From positions 372,001 through 436,000 of the forward strand of contig JBGAIF010000001.1 of NCBI GenBank assembly GCA_044225795.1: a stretch of DNA of 64,000 nt, written 5' to 3'. The position numbers were made by a program, and so were the translations under genes. The DNA comes from Nemorincola sp044225795. Lineage in GTDB: Bacteria; Bacteroidota; Bacteroidia; Chitinophagales; Chitinophagaceae. Shown one piece after another: positions 36,447-44,500 of the stretch (within the stretch, counting starts at the first letter, position 1; every line of letters begins with the position of its first letter). The notes beneath the pieces are model-generated. The model did not search any database, was not told where the DNA came from, and worked only from the letters and a program-made list of their open reading frames with translations.

Positions 36447-36674
36447 ATGTTTTGGAGAATCATCACCTGGGCTATAGTAATCGGATTTGTTTACAGATTA
36501 ATGAAAAATTTCATAATACCCGTAAGCCGCGTTACTTCTGCTACCAATGAGCGCCTTCGCCAGATGCAGGACCAACTGAAAGAAATGGACAACCGCATGA
36601 ACCAGCAGAACCGCCCCGCCCCGTCACCCAAGAAGAAAGACGGCGATTATATAGACTACGAAGAAGTGCGCTAA
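36447..36674 (+). CDS. Small DUF4834-family membrane-anchored protein
   Basis: This 75-aa protein has one N-terminal hydrophobic helix (about 3-20, FWRIITWAIVIGFVYRL), a Gln/Met-rich coiled segment (RLRQMQDQLKEMDNRMNQQ) and a charged end GDYIDYEEVR. The layout matches DUF4834 proteins of Bacteroidota, of unknown function. Starting at 36417 would place the start upstream of the -7 box, so 36447 is chosen. The last 4 bp overlap the convergent HAD gene. Confidence 0.75.
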   Translation: MFWRIITWAIVIGFVYRLMKNFIIPVSRVTSATNERLRQMQDQLKEMDNRMNQQNRPAPSPKKKDGDYIDYEEVR

Positions 36675-37300
36675 CGCACTGCCTTGAATACATCATCCTC
36701 TATTGTCATTCCCGGCTCCAGGTAAATGGTCTGAATTCCCAGACCCTTTGCTGCGGCTATATGCTGCGGACTATCGTCTATAAATAATGTATGAGCCGCC
36801 TGCAGGCCATTGTCTTCGAGCACTCGTGAAAAAATTTCCGGCATTGGTTTGCGCAGCCCTACACGATGAGAAAAATAAACCTTATCGAAGAACACGCCGA
36901 TATTGGGTATGCCGTGCGACCTGAATAATATCTCATTAAAACCTTCTTCATGTATCTCGTTGGTGTTGCTGAGCAGGAACAGGTCGTAGTAAAGCCTTAG
37001 CTGCTGCAATATCTGTAAGCGGCGCACCGGGAAATCGAGCAGCATGGCGTTCCATGCCTTTATGATTACCTCCGTGCTGACAGGCGCCGATGCCACCTGC
37101 TGCAGGCAGGTGATGAACTCGTCGCGGCTGAGCTGCCCCATCTCAAACCGGTCGAACAGGGCGGACTGCTGAAGTTGCGAGTAAAGTGCCGAAAAATTAC
37201 TGATACCGGCCTCTGTAAATGCCCTTTCGGTAAGCGTATAGTCTATATTGATGAGCACACCGCCCAAATCGAATATGATGTGCCTGATACCCTTGATCAT
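36671..37300 (-). CDS. HAD-superfamily hydrolase (subfamily IA, YihX-like)
   Basis: This 209-aa haloacid dehalogenase-like protein begins IRHIIFDLGGVLINIDY. Motif I is DxG (FDLGG) rather than DxD, as in YihX-type sugar phosphatases, and motif II is LLSNTNEIH. GLRKPMPEIFSRVLED and LFIDDSPQHIAAA provide motifs III and IV. A helical cap follows motif I. The substrate cannot be predicted. A TATTTTCG box is 4 nt before the ATG. Confidence 0.9.
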   Translation of the reverse strand: MIKGIRHIIFDLGGVLINIDYTLTERAFTEAGISNFSALYSQLQQSALFDRFEMGQLSRDEFITCLQQVASAPVSTEVIIKAWNAMLLDFPVRRLQILQQLRLYYDLFLLSNTNEIHEEGFNEILFRSHGIPNIGVFFDKVYFSHRVGLRKPMPEIFSRVLEDNGLQAAHTLFIDDSPQHIAAAKGLGIQTIYLEPGMTIEDDVFKAVR

Positions 37301-37549
37301 GGTGCGAAAATACTGAACAGAACCTTTGCCAATCGTTAAATAAAGATGTTTCTGTATCCCTGCCCAAACTTAGGCTTCCTTATTACAATGCGCCGACGTT
37401 ATCCGGACGTTTTCCACTTTTTAATATGCAGGAGCTCCTCAGATAGCATTTTTAATGATGCTGCAACATTATACTTTTAACTGATGTGGTTTTTCGGTCC
37501 TCATATAGTATTTTGCTGCTGTTTCATTCGTTAATATAAAAAAAATACT

Positions 37550-37771
37550 ATGAAAAACATGGTCGCAATGGCAATAATTGCCGCATCGCTACTGACCTCC
37601 TGTACAAAGAGTTACAACTGCACCTGCACATTTGTAGATAGTACCGGTAAGACCACAGAGGAAGTTGTAGGTGTTATGAACACTACAAAAAGCAAGGCAA
37701 AAAAGGCTTGCGATAAAGATAGCTATCCTTTCAAGTCCACTTACACCACAGTATCGTGTCACATACAATAG
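37550..37771 (+). CDS. Small cysteine-containing lipoprotein
   Basis: This 73-aa protein has a lipobox LLTSC (Cys18). The mature part is about 55 residues, with YNCTCTFVDSTGKTTEEVVG, further Cys residues near 54 and 70, and Lys-rich KSKAKKAC. Similar small lipoproteins beginning CTKSYNCTC are frequent in Bacteroidota, I believe, with no known function. It stands just upstream of the GIY-YIG/tRNA tandem locus, and a 248-bp gap before it holds nothing I can identify. Confidence 0.7.
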   Translation: MKNMVAMAIIAASLLTSCTKSYNCTCTFVDSTGKTTEEVVGVMNTTKSKAKKACDKDSYPFKSTYTTVSCHIQ

Positions 37772-37842
37772 GTGGTACCAACTGAAATGCGGAGGCAGTG
37801 AACTACCGGCATGCTCTTGACATGATGGCCATGGGGCTAAAC

Positions 37843-37932
37843 ATGTCATTCCTATATATACTCACAGCTCTCCGGACGAGCCTTAAAACATATCCGGAGC
37901 TATGGGATCGCCTCTAAGAGAGATACCAATAG
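37843..37932 (+). pseudogene. Internally deleted GIY-YIG endonuclease remnant (upstream unit)
   Basis: An ATG at 37843 opens a frame reading MSFLYILT, the usual beginning of small GIY-YIG nucleases. It then jumps in frame to a C-terminal segment SLKTYPELWDRL-stop-ERYQ-stop that aligns codon for codon (17 codons) with the end of the second copy at 38380-38430. The middle of the gene, including the second conserved motif, is gone, and TAA replaces a Leu codon at 37915. It is therefore a decayed copy. Confidence 0.7.
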
Positions 37933-38095
37933 TGCCCTCTATAAAATCTTTTCATTTTTTCAGAAATTCCCCTACACTTGCACTCCTTCCAATAATATCG
38001 GGATTTGACGTGAGAGCGTCCCAGGCCTATGCCTCTCCCAATGGCTATCGGGAGGTTAGAGCACCTGACTCATAATCAGGTGGTCCTAGGTTCAA
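37882..38095 (+). repeat. Tandem repeat copy A (GIY-YIG 3' end + promoter + truncated tRNA)
   Basis: This block repeats at 38380-38579 with a period of 498 bp. The first 141 bp, up to the tRNA start, align without gaps to copy B; the only length change is a 14-bp insertion in the tRNA D-arm. The repeat ends sharply after the T-loop sequence TTCAA. The -7 box here has drifted to TACACTTG. Confidence 0.8.
38023..38095 (+). pseudogene. Truncated tRNA(CAT) pseudogene
   Basis: The copy keeps the acceptor 5' end, the whole anticodon arm (CCTGA-CTCATAA-TCAGG) and the T-arm 5' half, then stops at TTCAA and lacks the last 15 nt (T-stem and acceptor 3' strand). A 14-bp insertion replaces part of the D-arm, with CTCCC and GGGAG flanks that could pair. 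It cannot form a tRNA. The intact homologue is at 38521. Confidence 0.8.
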
Positions 38096-38142
38096 TTCAA
38101 TGCATAAATATCTTATTTTTTATCTCTGAACTATATCCCGAT

Positions 38143-38430
38143 ATACCATTCTTATATATACTTTATAGTCCTGGCCTCGACTCTTTCTACACTGGCGCAG
38201 CCCTCATTGATGTAAATGAGCGGCTACAAAAGCATATTGATCAACACTACAACGGTTCTTATACTGTTAAAACCAAAGATTGAGAAATATTCTTCTGGAT
38301 CGAGTGTCCATCAATGCCAATCGCGCTGCAAATAGAGAAACATATAAAAAGAATGAAAAGCAAAAAATATATCCGAGACCTGAAAACATACCCCGACATA
38401 TCGCACCACCTCTTAGAAAAATACAAATAG
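38143..38430 (+). pseudogene. GIY-YIG endonuclease pseudogene between the two tRNA copies
   Basis: The frame reads IPFLYILYSPGLDSFYTGAA, the GIY-YIG catalytic opening (Y-I-L and Y-T-G), then DVNERLQKHIDQHYNGSY and KTKD, and then hits TGA at 38281, where relatives usually have TGG (KDW). After the stop the same frame continues with EIFFWIECP, ALQIEKHIKRMKSKKYI and LKTYPDISHHLLEKYK before TAG at 38428. The initiator aligned with the upstream copy's ATG is ATA. Total length is 95 codons, which is normal for the small family. One nonsense change thus explains the loss, unless the stop is read through. Confidence 0.82.
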
Positions 38431-38579
38431 TGCTCTCTATAAAATCTTTTCATTTTTTCAGAAATTCCCCTACTTTTGCACTCCTTCCGATAATATCGGG
38501 ATTTGACGTGAAAACGTCTCGGGCCTATAGCTCAGTTGGTTAGAGCACCTGACTCATAATCAGGTGGTCCTAGGTTCAA
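38380..38579 (+). repeat. Tandem repeat copy B (GIY-YIG 3' end + promoter + tRNA up to the T-loop)
   Basis: This is the partner of copy A. It begins in the last 17 codons of the second GIY-YIG pseudogene, includes the spacer and -7 box and ends after the T-loop. Beyond this point only copy B has the tRNA 3' end. Confidence 0.8.
38471..38478 (+). promoter_or_regulatory. -7 promoter box of the tRNA gene
   Basis: TACTTTTG matches TAnnTTTG 42 nt before the tRNA. The leader holds a palindrome CCGATAATATCGG (38487-38499), which is broken by one base in copy A. Confidence 0.55.
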
Positions 38580-38594
38580 GTCCTAGTGGGCCCA
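38521..38594 (+). tRNA. tRNA-Ile2 (anticodon CAT, to be modified to lysidine) or possibly elongator tRNA-Met
   Basis: The sequence folds into a full cloverleaf: acceptor GGGCCTA/TGGGCCC, D-arm GCTC/GAGC, anticodon arm CCTGA-CTCATAA-TCAGG, T-arm CTAGG/CCTAG with loop TTCAAGT, discriminator A. The anticodon is CAT. The acceptor pairs C4-G69 and C5-G68 match known TilS determinants for tRNA-Ile2, which favours Ile over Met. CCA is not encoded. Confidence 0.85.
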
Positions 38595-38599
38595 CTTCT

Positions 38600-38631
38600 A
38601 AAAAGCAGTTGCGATCGCAACTGCTTTTTTT
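38600..38631 (+). terminator. Terminator of the tRNA gene
   Basis: The sequence AAAAAGCAGTTGCGA followed by its exact complement forms a 30-bp palindrome ending in a T run, 6 nt after the tRNA. Confidence 0.85.
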
Positions 38632-38690
38632 ATGGTTCTTGTTTCGCAACATATGTTTGTTGAAATTTTTAGCCTAGCAGTTTCTCCAAT

Positions 38691-38719
38691 AAAAAAGGCG
38701 CTCAATGAGCGCCTTTTTT
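38691..38719 (-). terminator. Terminator of the CxxCH-containing T9SS protein gene
   Basis: Arms AAAAAAGGCGCT and the complement with a 5-nt loop lie 16 nt after the minus-strand stop at 38735. The sequence is symmetric, so it may also stop plus-strand readthrough. Confidence 0.85.
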
Positions 38720-38734
38720 ATCCTATCCGAAGAT

Positions 38735-39610
38735 CTATTGCTTTACAAATGTTACAACCTTCGGATGGTCTCCGTACCTCGCAACAAGGTGGTAAATTCC
38801 CGGAGCCAATGATGCTGTCGGCAGCGTTGCTTCTGTATGCGATCCGGATACAAGTATCGTTCTCTCAATGCATGTCTTTCCAGCCATGTCGAGTATTGAA
38901 ACCTTATGATCGCCGGCATCTGCGTTATTGATCGCCAGGTGCAGGTCTCCTGAGGTCGGATTAGGGTATGGCAGAATATCAATATCCGATGATATAGCCC
39001 TTACCCCTGTGCTGGAAACAGTTCTTTCAGGGAAAGACACGTTGATAGCGTTCCACTTATCAGATGTGTTATCATTGCCGTCATTGTTCACGTCGTTCAT
39101 TACCGAGAACATGGTAACAGTACCAGAACCTGCAGCCGGGGCAGTCCATGTTACGGATACACTATATACTGTGCCTGCTGCACCCGTACCGCTGGCCGGC
39201 GACAACTTGCTGTTATGCCCCCATATAGTAAGCCCAGAAGAAGTGTGTGTTGATGTACCTGCGGGCAATGTACCAAATGTGCCTGCTTGTGTTGCCGAAG
39301 AACCCGACCCTTTCACAGCAGAAAATTCAAACCCGAACATTGGCAATGTGCTTGTAGTCAATGTATTTGTATCCGCTAATTTTATGGTATACGTCTTACC
39401 ACCTACATATTGAGTAACAGGAATGCCCGCAGAGTCCAGTTCTATGCCCAACTTGATGCCGGTGGTAGCAGAGCTGCCATGACAAGTGATACAACCAGGA
39501 GATCCGCCTTTGCTACCTGTATAGTTACCGCCGGGCCCTGACGAATCGCTCTTTAGTGTGAGATATGCAATTCCCAAAAAGGCTGTAAGCAGTAATGCAT
39601 TCTTCTTCAT
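38735..39610 (-). CDS. Exported choice-of-anchor/reelin-like protein with CxxCH motif and T9SS C-terminal domain
   Basis: This 291-aa protein has an N-terminal hydrophobic export segment, then GSPGCITCHGSSATTG, a single CxxCH haem-type motif, then a reelin-like beta domain (SVTWTAPAAGSGTVTMFSVMNDVNNDG). The C-terminal 75 residues (PYPNPTSGDLHLAI through YHLVARYGDHPKVVTFVKQ) are a type A T9SS sorting domain. This combination, known in Bacteroidota as a choice-of-anchor V type protein, predicts a secreted cell-surface protein, perhaps binding haem. Function is unknown. Confidence 0.82.
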   Translation of the reverse strand: MKKNALLLTAFLGIAYLTLKSDSSGPGGNYTGSKGGSPGCITCHGSSATTGIKLGIELDSAGIPVTQYVGGKTYTIKLADTNTLTTSTLPMFGFEFSAVKGSGSSATQAGTFGTLPAGTSTHTSSGLTIWGHNSKLSPASGTGAAGTVYSVSVTWTAPAAGSGTVTMFSVMNDVNNDGNDNTSDKWNAINVSFPERTVSSTGVRAISSDIDILPYPNPTSGDLHLAINNADAGDHKVSILDMAGKTCIERTILVSGSHTEATLPTASLAPGIYHLVARYGDHPKVVTFVKQ

Positions 39611-39760
39611 TCTTTTAGATTTTAATTGTTGATAATCAGTCTGTTACAGAGTAAATGTACATACTTCTACTAAGAGTACCAAGCTCATGAATTTAAAAGA
39701 CCATTAAAGAAGAATAGGAACTGAATGGGTTTGGGCCGGACGATATGTAAATTGGCAGGC

Positions 39761-41122
39761 TCAGTTGCGGTCACTATTTATTATAAGGACCTGTCTCCAT
39801 ACAACTACCCCATTATCATCTACTACAACTGTGTACGGTCCTGGGGGGTGACCACAAACATTCAATTCATTAGTGCCTACCGATAGTTTTTGCCTATGAA
39901 CAACTGTTCCGTTTTCACTGCATACTGAGACACTGTACCTTTTATCTGTAGGCGCTACCGATATGAAATAAAGGCCCGATGAGGGATTAGGGAAAACTTT
40001 GAATTCCGCAGCAATTGCGATATTATCGGGATATCTCAGTGGTGGTAATTTTGATATTTTCCTTACCCTTGCATTGTAGAAATCCGCGATAAAAACATTA
40101 CCGGAAGTATCTGCTGCTACTCCTTCTATGGAGCTAATGGACGCTGTTGTGGCCATCACGCCATCACCGTAGTAGGAGTTAATGCCATTCCCGGCAATTG
40201 TAGATATGATGCCCGCAGCATCTATCTTCCTGATGACATAATTGTAGTAATCGGCAAAATAGATATTCCCAATCTTATCGGCACTCAATGCCGATATGCT
40301 GTTTATCCGGGCCGCTGTGGCAGGGCCGCCATCCCCTGAATATCCTGAAGCACCTGTTCCCACAATGGTAGTAATTATTCCCGCTGTATCTATTTTCCGG
40401 ATACGGTTATTGTATAGGTCTGCCACAAAAATATCTCCGGTCTTATCAAGACAAATACCAGAGGGAAAATTCAGTTGAGCATTCGTTGCAGGTCCGCCAT
40501 CGCCGCCATAGCCCGAAACATTTGTTCCCGCAACAGTATATATCATTCCGCCCGTAGTGATCTTCCTGATCACCTGGTTGTCCCGGTCTGCAACATATAC
40601 ATTTCCGGCAGTATCAACACCCACATCGTTCGGGTGCCAGAACTGGCAAGCCGTTGCCGGGCCTCCGTCTCCGCTATAACCTATGGTGCCCGTACCAGCT
40701 AATGTAGTTATTATACCAAACGTATCTACTTTACGGATCACGTTGTTGAACTGATCCGAAATAAAAACGTTACCGATACCGTCAACAGCTACGCCAGTGG
40801 GCCAGTATATCTTTGCGGCTGTTGCCGGCCCGCCATCTCCCGAATATCCGGAAGACCCCATGCCCGCAATGGCAGTAATGATCCCGAAACGGTCGACCTT
40901 TCTGATCACATTGGCATTCTGATCTGAGAAGAACACATTCCCTTTCTGATCTGTAGCAACGCCTGACGGAGTCAGCAGATCAGCAGAGGTTGCAGGGCCA
41001 CCATCACCGGTATCACCATGTATGCCGGTGCCGGCATAGGTAGATATTATCTGGGCATAACCCGGCACCGCAAGAAAAAAAAGAAAAAGCAGACATCCGG
41101 CTATCAATCTATATGCCCTCAT
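39761..41122 (-). CDS. Exported NHL-repeat beta-propeller protein with T9SS C-terminal domain
   Basis: This 453-aa protein has a signal peptide (ending GYAQ), then six repeats of about 54 residues, each with a GDGGPAT or similar element and an N-x-I-R-K-hydrophobic strand (VIRKVDRFGIITAIAG, VIRKVDTFGIITTLAG and others). These form a six-bladed NHL propeller. The C-terminal FPNPSSGLYFISV and final GVVVWRQVLIINS match a type A T9SS sorting domain. A role in surface binding is inferred; the ligand is unknown. It is divergent from the hybrid kinase. Confidence 0.88.
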   Translation of the reverse strand: MRAYRLIAGCLLFLFFLAVPGYAQIISTYAGTGIHGDTGDGGPATSADLLTPSGVATDQKGNVFFSDQNANVIRKVDRFGIITAIAGMGSSGYSGDGGPATAAKIYWPTGVAVDGIGNVFISDQFNNVIRKVDTFGIITTLAGTGTIGYSGDGGPATACQFWHPNDVGVDTAGNVYVADRDNQVIRKITTGGMIYTVAGTNVSGYGGDGGPATNAQLNFPSGICLDKTGDIFVADLYNNRIRKIDTAGIITTIVGTGASGYSGDGGPATAARINSISALSADKIGNIYFADYYNYVIRKIDAAGIISTIAGNGINSYYGDGVMATTASISSIEGVAADTSGNVFIADFYNARVRKISKLPPLRYPDNIAIAAEFKVFPNPSSGLYFISVAPTDKRYSVSVCSENGTVVHRQKLSVGTNELNVCGHPPGPYTVVVDDNGVVVWRQVLIINSDRN

Positions 41123-41290
41123 AGCAAAATAGTTAGGTTAGTAAAGATATCGATTTTACTCATCCTAACTATCGATCTGGTGGTAGAACTATATGATGAG
41201 TAGCTTCACAAAAATACCTATACCTGTCCACTTATACATTCCACATAATTAAATTAATGTCGTACATTCAGATAGTCTGATCCATTGGAA

Positions 41291-43408
41291 ATGAAAATTC
41301 TACATAGTAAGAAATTATCCGCTCAGTTGCTTGTCACATTTTCTGCGTTTTCAATTGTACTTGCTCTCTCTGGTATAATTGCGCGTTATACGATATCACA
41401 AAACATGGACAATGCCGTAAAAGAAGTAAACAGGATGGATATTAAAGTGTCGAAACCTGAACGGATATTGCTGCTGATCCATGATGCGGAGGGTGATTTT
41501 AAAACGTCTCTTCTAAGCTCAGACAACTCCCAATACATTACCTATCATCAGAAGTTGATGCTTGCTTTCAGCGAAATTGACACTTTACTACATATAAATG
41601 CGGATACTACATTGCTTTATGCAGAGCAGTACGTTGACCTAAAACATTGGTATGACAAGAAGTTGCGTCTTACCGACAGACTATATGTACTGAAAAAAGT
41701 AATTGATTCGTTCATGATGGTTGATTCCGGCATGAACAGGTCATTAGCAGAGAATACAATCGGCAGAGCTGCTGATGCACATCCGCAAAAATTTGTTACA
41801 AAAAGGGTTGACACTCTTTCCGCGAATAATAGTCAAAAGAGAAAGAAATTATTCGGTAGGCTCAAGGACGCCATTCTTAACAATGCACCGCATGCATCTG
41901 AAACATATGTGCAGATATATGAAAAAACCGCAGAAGACAGTACATCAATAGTTAATGGCATACCCGTAGCCTATGCCCAGGGATGGTTTCAAAGAACAAT
42001 GGAACAAATGCGGCAACGTAATGCCGACCTTAAGAAAGTGCAGCTAAGCCTTGTCGCACTTGAACGCCACATCAATCATCAGCTTGAAGAGATCATCAAC
42101 GAGCTTGACGCCGCCAACCGGGCCATAGCAAATACGGTGAAGAATGCTGCGCTGAGGAACTATAAAGACACATTGAGGATAGTGAATAACTTTTGCATTG
42201 CTGCATTATTATTTGTGCTTGCCTTTGCCTCATTGCTGATCATATATTTGCGCAAATTCACAAGATCTGAAATGATGTTGCAAACAGAGAACGATCGTGC
42301 TGTTAGCCTGGCCCGGCAAAAAATGGACCTACTGTATCATCTGAGTCACGAAATAAGAAATCCGGTTAGCAATATCCGGGGCTTCCTTCACATCTTCAAA
42401 TTATCGGAGCTTTCTCCGAAACAAGCAGAATTATTATCATCAATAGATTTATCAACCAACCTGTTGCTGAATACAGTAAATGATGTGCTATCCGCGGCAA
42501 GATTGGAAAACAGCGAATTCACGCTTGCATGGAAAACTTTCCATCCCGAAAAAACTCTAAGAGAAACAATTAACAGCATGCGGTTAACTGCCGACAGGAA
42601 AAATATTACACTAGACCTTGAGTACTCCGGCAGCGCTTCAACGACAGTGGCCGGAGATGCACTTCGTCTTGAGCAAATCATGGTAAATCTGTTGAGTAAT
42701 GCTATAAAATTCACAGACAAAGGGGGTGTAAGGGTAAAAGCTGATTTGAAAAATCTTAATGGCAAGCAGGAACTAAGTGTATCTGTGGCTGATACAGGTG
42801 TCGGCATGACTCCGGATGAACAGGAGAAGCTCTTTTCAAAATACTACCGCACAAGCTCATCATCCGGGAAGACTGGCACCGGGCTTGGTTTGTACATCTG
42901 TAAACAATTTATAGAGCTGCAAGGAGGCACTATTGGTGTTGAGAGCATGCCCGGAAAAGGAAGCACCTTTCATTTTAATATCAGATACGATGAAGTGAAT
43001 ACAACCGAAAATAATACTAAAGCATCAGCCACTGAGCTGGAACAACTTTCTATCCTTGTTGTTGACGACAATCAGCTTAGCCTAAAATTTTTTAAACTGA
43101 TGATGTCTCGCACACATGCAAAACTTCTTTTTGCCGAAAACGGGATAAAGGCTCTAAGTATACTAAGAAGCGAAAAGGTTTCCGTGATTTTCACTGATAT
43201 ACACATGCCCGAAATGGACGGATTTGAACTACTTGCAGCCATTAAAAAATTACCTGTTCCACTTAATAAAATACCTGTTATTGCTATGAATGGAGATCAA
43301 AATAAATTTGATGAAAAAACACTGATACAGCAAGGTTTTTCTGCTGTGGGAAACAAGCCGATATTGGAGGATAGTGTAGTCCAATTGATATCTGCCGTTC
43401 TGGGTTGA
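41291..43408 (+). CDS. Hybrid sensor histidine kinase / response regulator
   Basis: This 705-aa protein has a transmembrane helix (about 12-33), a periplasmic helical sensor region (35-300), a second helix (about 300-322), then HisKA with phospho-acceptor His353 (YHLSHEIRNPVSNI), HATPase boxes NLLSNAIKFTD, VADTGVGMT and TGLGLYICKQF, and a C-terminal receiver domain with phospho-accepting Asp636 in FTDIHMPEMDG. The receiver is attached but no output domain follows. Start at ATG 41291; TTG 41285 is possible. It is divergent from the NHL protein. Confidence 0.93.
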   Translation: MKILHSKKLSAQLLVTFSAFSIVLALSGIIARYTISQNMDNAVKEVNRMDIKVSKPERILLLIHDAEGDFKTSLLSSDNSQYITYHQKLMLAFSEIDTLLHINADTTLLYAEQYVDLKHWYDKKLRLTDRLYVLKKVIDSFMMVDSGMNRSLAENTIGRAADAHPQKFVTKRVDTLSANNSQKRKKLFGRLKDAILNNAPHASETYVQIYEKTAEDSTSIVNGIPVAYAQGWFQRTMEQMRQRNADLKKVQLSLVALERHINHQLEEIINELDAANRAIANTVKNAALRNYKDTLRIVNNFCIAALLFVLAFASLLIIYLRKFTRSEMMLQTENDRAVSLARQKMDLLYHLSHEIRNPVSNIRGFLHIFKLSELSPKQAELLSSIDLSTNLLLNTVNDVLSAARLENSEFTLAWKTFHPEKTLRETINSMRLTADRKNITLDLEYSGSASTTVAGDALRLEQIMVNLLSNAIKFTDKGGVRVKADLKNLNGKQELSVSVADTGVGMTPDEQEKLFSKYYRTSSSSGKTGTGLGLYICKQFIELQGGTIGVESMPGKGSTFHFNIRYDEVNTTENNTKASATELEQLSILVVDDNQLSLKFFKLMMSRTHAKLLFAENGIKALSILRSEKVSVIFTDIHMPEMDGFELLAAIKKLPVPLNKIPVIAMNGDQNKFDEKTLIQQGFSAVGNKPILEDSVVQLISAVLG

Positions 43409-43435
43409 ACCTTTCCCGCACATGTAAATTAAGCG

Positions 43436-43786
43436 CTAATTGTCCGGGTATCCACTCTTCAACCAGCATTTTATTTCTTTAAACTGCTCACTATCCAGCG
43501 GCACATCTTCGGGCATGGTCTTGTTTATTACAACAGAATAGTAAATGGCGCTGTCGTCAAGGTAGTGTTTGATATTCGCATAAATTGAGAAATCGAGCGG
43601 CATTGTATTCCCGTCATGACAACCCGATTTGGCGCAGGAAGATGACATTATGGGGTAGATATCTTTACTGAAAGCAGGTGTAACACCGGCACAATCATCA
43701 GCTTGCTTAGTAGTCATTTGCCGGAATGGCTCATGTACGCACCCTGTAGAAAATATCAATATCAGTAACATTTTTCCTGCGCTCAT
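43436..43786 (-). CDS. Small c-type-cytochrome-like lipoprotein with CxxxxCH motif
   Basis: This 116-aa protein has a lipobox-like STGC (Cys16). The mature part contains IYPIMSSSCAKSGCHDGNT, a C-x4-CH haem-like motif, followed by NKTMPEDVPLDSEQFKEIKCWLKSGYPDN, similar to the end of small periplasmic cytochromes with a distal Met. The x4 spacing differs from the normal CxxCH, as in planctomycete-type cytochrome c domains. It follows a TlpA-like thioredoxin gene's region, 62 bp away, and electron transfer is a reasonable guess. Confidence 0.72.
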   Translation of the reverse strand: MSAGKMLLILIFSTGCVHEPFRQMTTKQADDCAGVTPAFSKDIYPIMSSSCAKSGCHDGNTMPLDFSIYANIKHYLDDSAIYYSVVINKTMPEDVPLDSEQFKEIKCWLKSGYPDN

Positions 43787-43847
43787 CTGCTAAATATGGA
43801 CAGCAAAATTGTTATTTCAATATGACCTTTATGTTAACTCTTCTCCA

Positions 43848-44405
43848 CTATTTGCCAGCCATACCTATCTTCTCTATGAATATTTCCGTATTGTACTGCG
43901 CCTCTCCTTCATTAAAATAGAGAACCTTACCTCTTTTGTCAACGATAACCGTAGTAGGTATCTTACCGTGATAAAACTCCTGCGGAATCGGAGTTACCAC
44001 TGTGTAAACCAGTAATCCTAACCCCTTTTCTTTCATAAATCCGATGGAAAGCTCTGTTTCCCGATCAAGATCTACTGCCAAAAACATGACCGTGGTATCA
44101 CTCCTGAAATGACTTGCCAAGCTGTCTATCCCCGGCATTTCGGCTTTGCATGGGGGACAGGATAATGCCCAAAAATTGATGAACAGCACTTTCCCTGCTT
44201 GTTTGTAGATGTCTATCTTCCTCCCAAACTGATCGGCAAGGATAAATCTTCTCTCATCGCCCCCTTTTCCATGGCTATTTTTCCGGGCATATCTTTTCTG
44301 GTGCAAACGGGAAGCGGGAGCCAATAAAGGAAGACCTATCAGGCACAACAATACCAGCACCATAATATAGGACACGTAATTTGTATGGAATAATTGCCTC
44401 TTCAT
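43848..44405 (-). CDS. Membrane-anchored TlpA/ResA-like thioredoxin
   Basis: The 185-aa protein begins MKRQLFHTNYVSYIMV, with one transmembrane helix (about 12-30). A thioredoxin domain follows with FINFWALSCPPCKAEMPG (active-site CPPC) and the cis-Pro segment KIPTTVIVDKRGKV. Such proteins reduce or maintain apo-cytochrome cysteines in the periplasm, which fits the cytochrome-like lipoprotein gene next door. The longer reading frame to 44477 starts inside the divergent promoter region and is less likely. Confidence 0.88.
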   Translation of the reverse strand: MKRQLFHTNYVSYIMVLVLLCLIGLPLLAPASRLHQKRYARKNSHGKGGDERRFILADQFGRKIDIYKQAGKVLFINFWALSCPPCKAEMPGIDSLASHFRSDTTVMFLAVDLDRETELSIGFMKEKGLGLLVYTVVTPIPQEFYHGKIPTTVIVDKRGKVLYFNEGEAQYNTEIFIEKIGMAGK

Positions 44406-44485
44406 ATTTCTATACCAAGCATACCTGTAAACAACTGCAATGTACATATGCCGGCCGATCTTAAGACAGTGCAGCACAAAAAATA

Positions 44486-44493
44486 TACATTTG
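44486..44493 (+). promoter_or_regulatory. -7 promoter box of the UDG-like gene
   Basis: TACATTTG fits TAnnTTTG and lies 7 nt before the ATG at 44501. Confidence 0.6.
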
Positions 44494-44500
44494 CACCACG

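Noticed and set aside
37772..37842. Possible third tRNA fragment (AGGTGGTACC) just after the lipoprotein stop
   Set aside because: Only about ten bases resemble the tRNA, and it overlaps a stop codon, so chance is sufficient.
39761..41122. Repetitive DNA in the NHL gene as a possible CRISPR or minisatellite
   Set aside because: The repeats are 54-codon protein blades with diverged DNA, with no spacer/repeat structure.
43848..44477. Longer start of the TlpA-like gene at 44477
   Set aside because: It would reach into the promoter of the divergent UDG-like gene and delay the membrane helix; ATG 44405 fits better.
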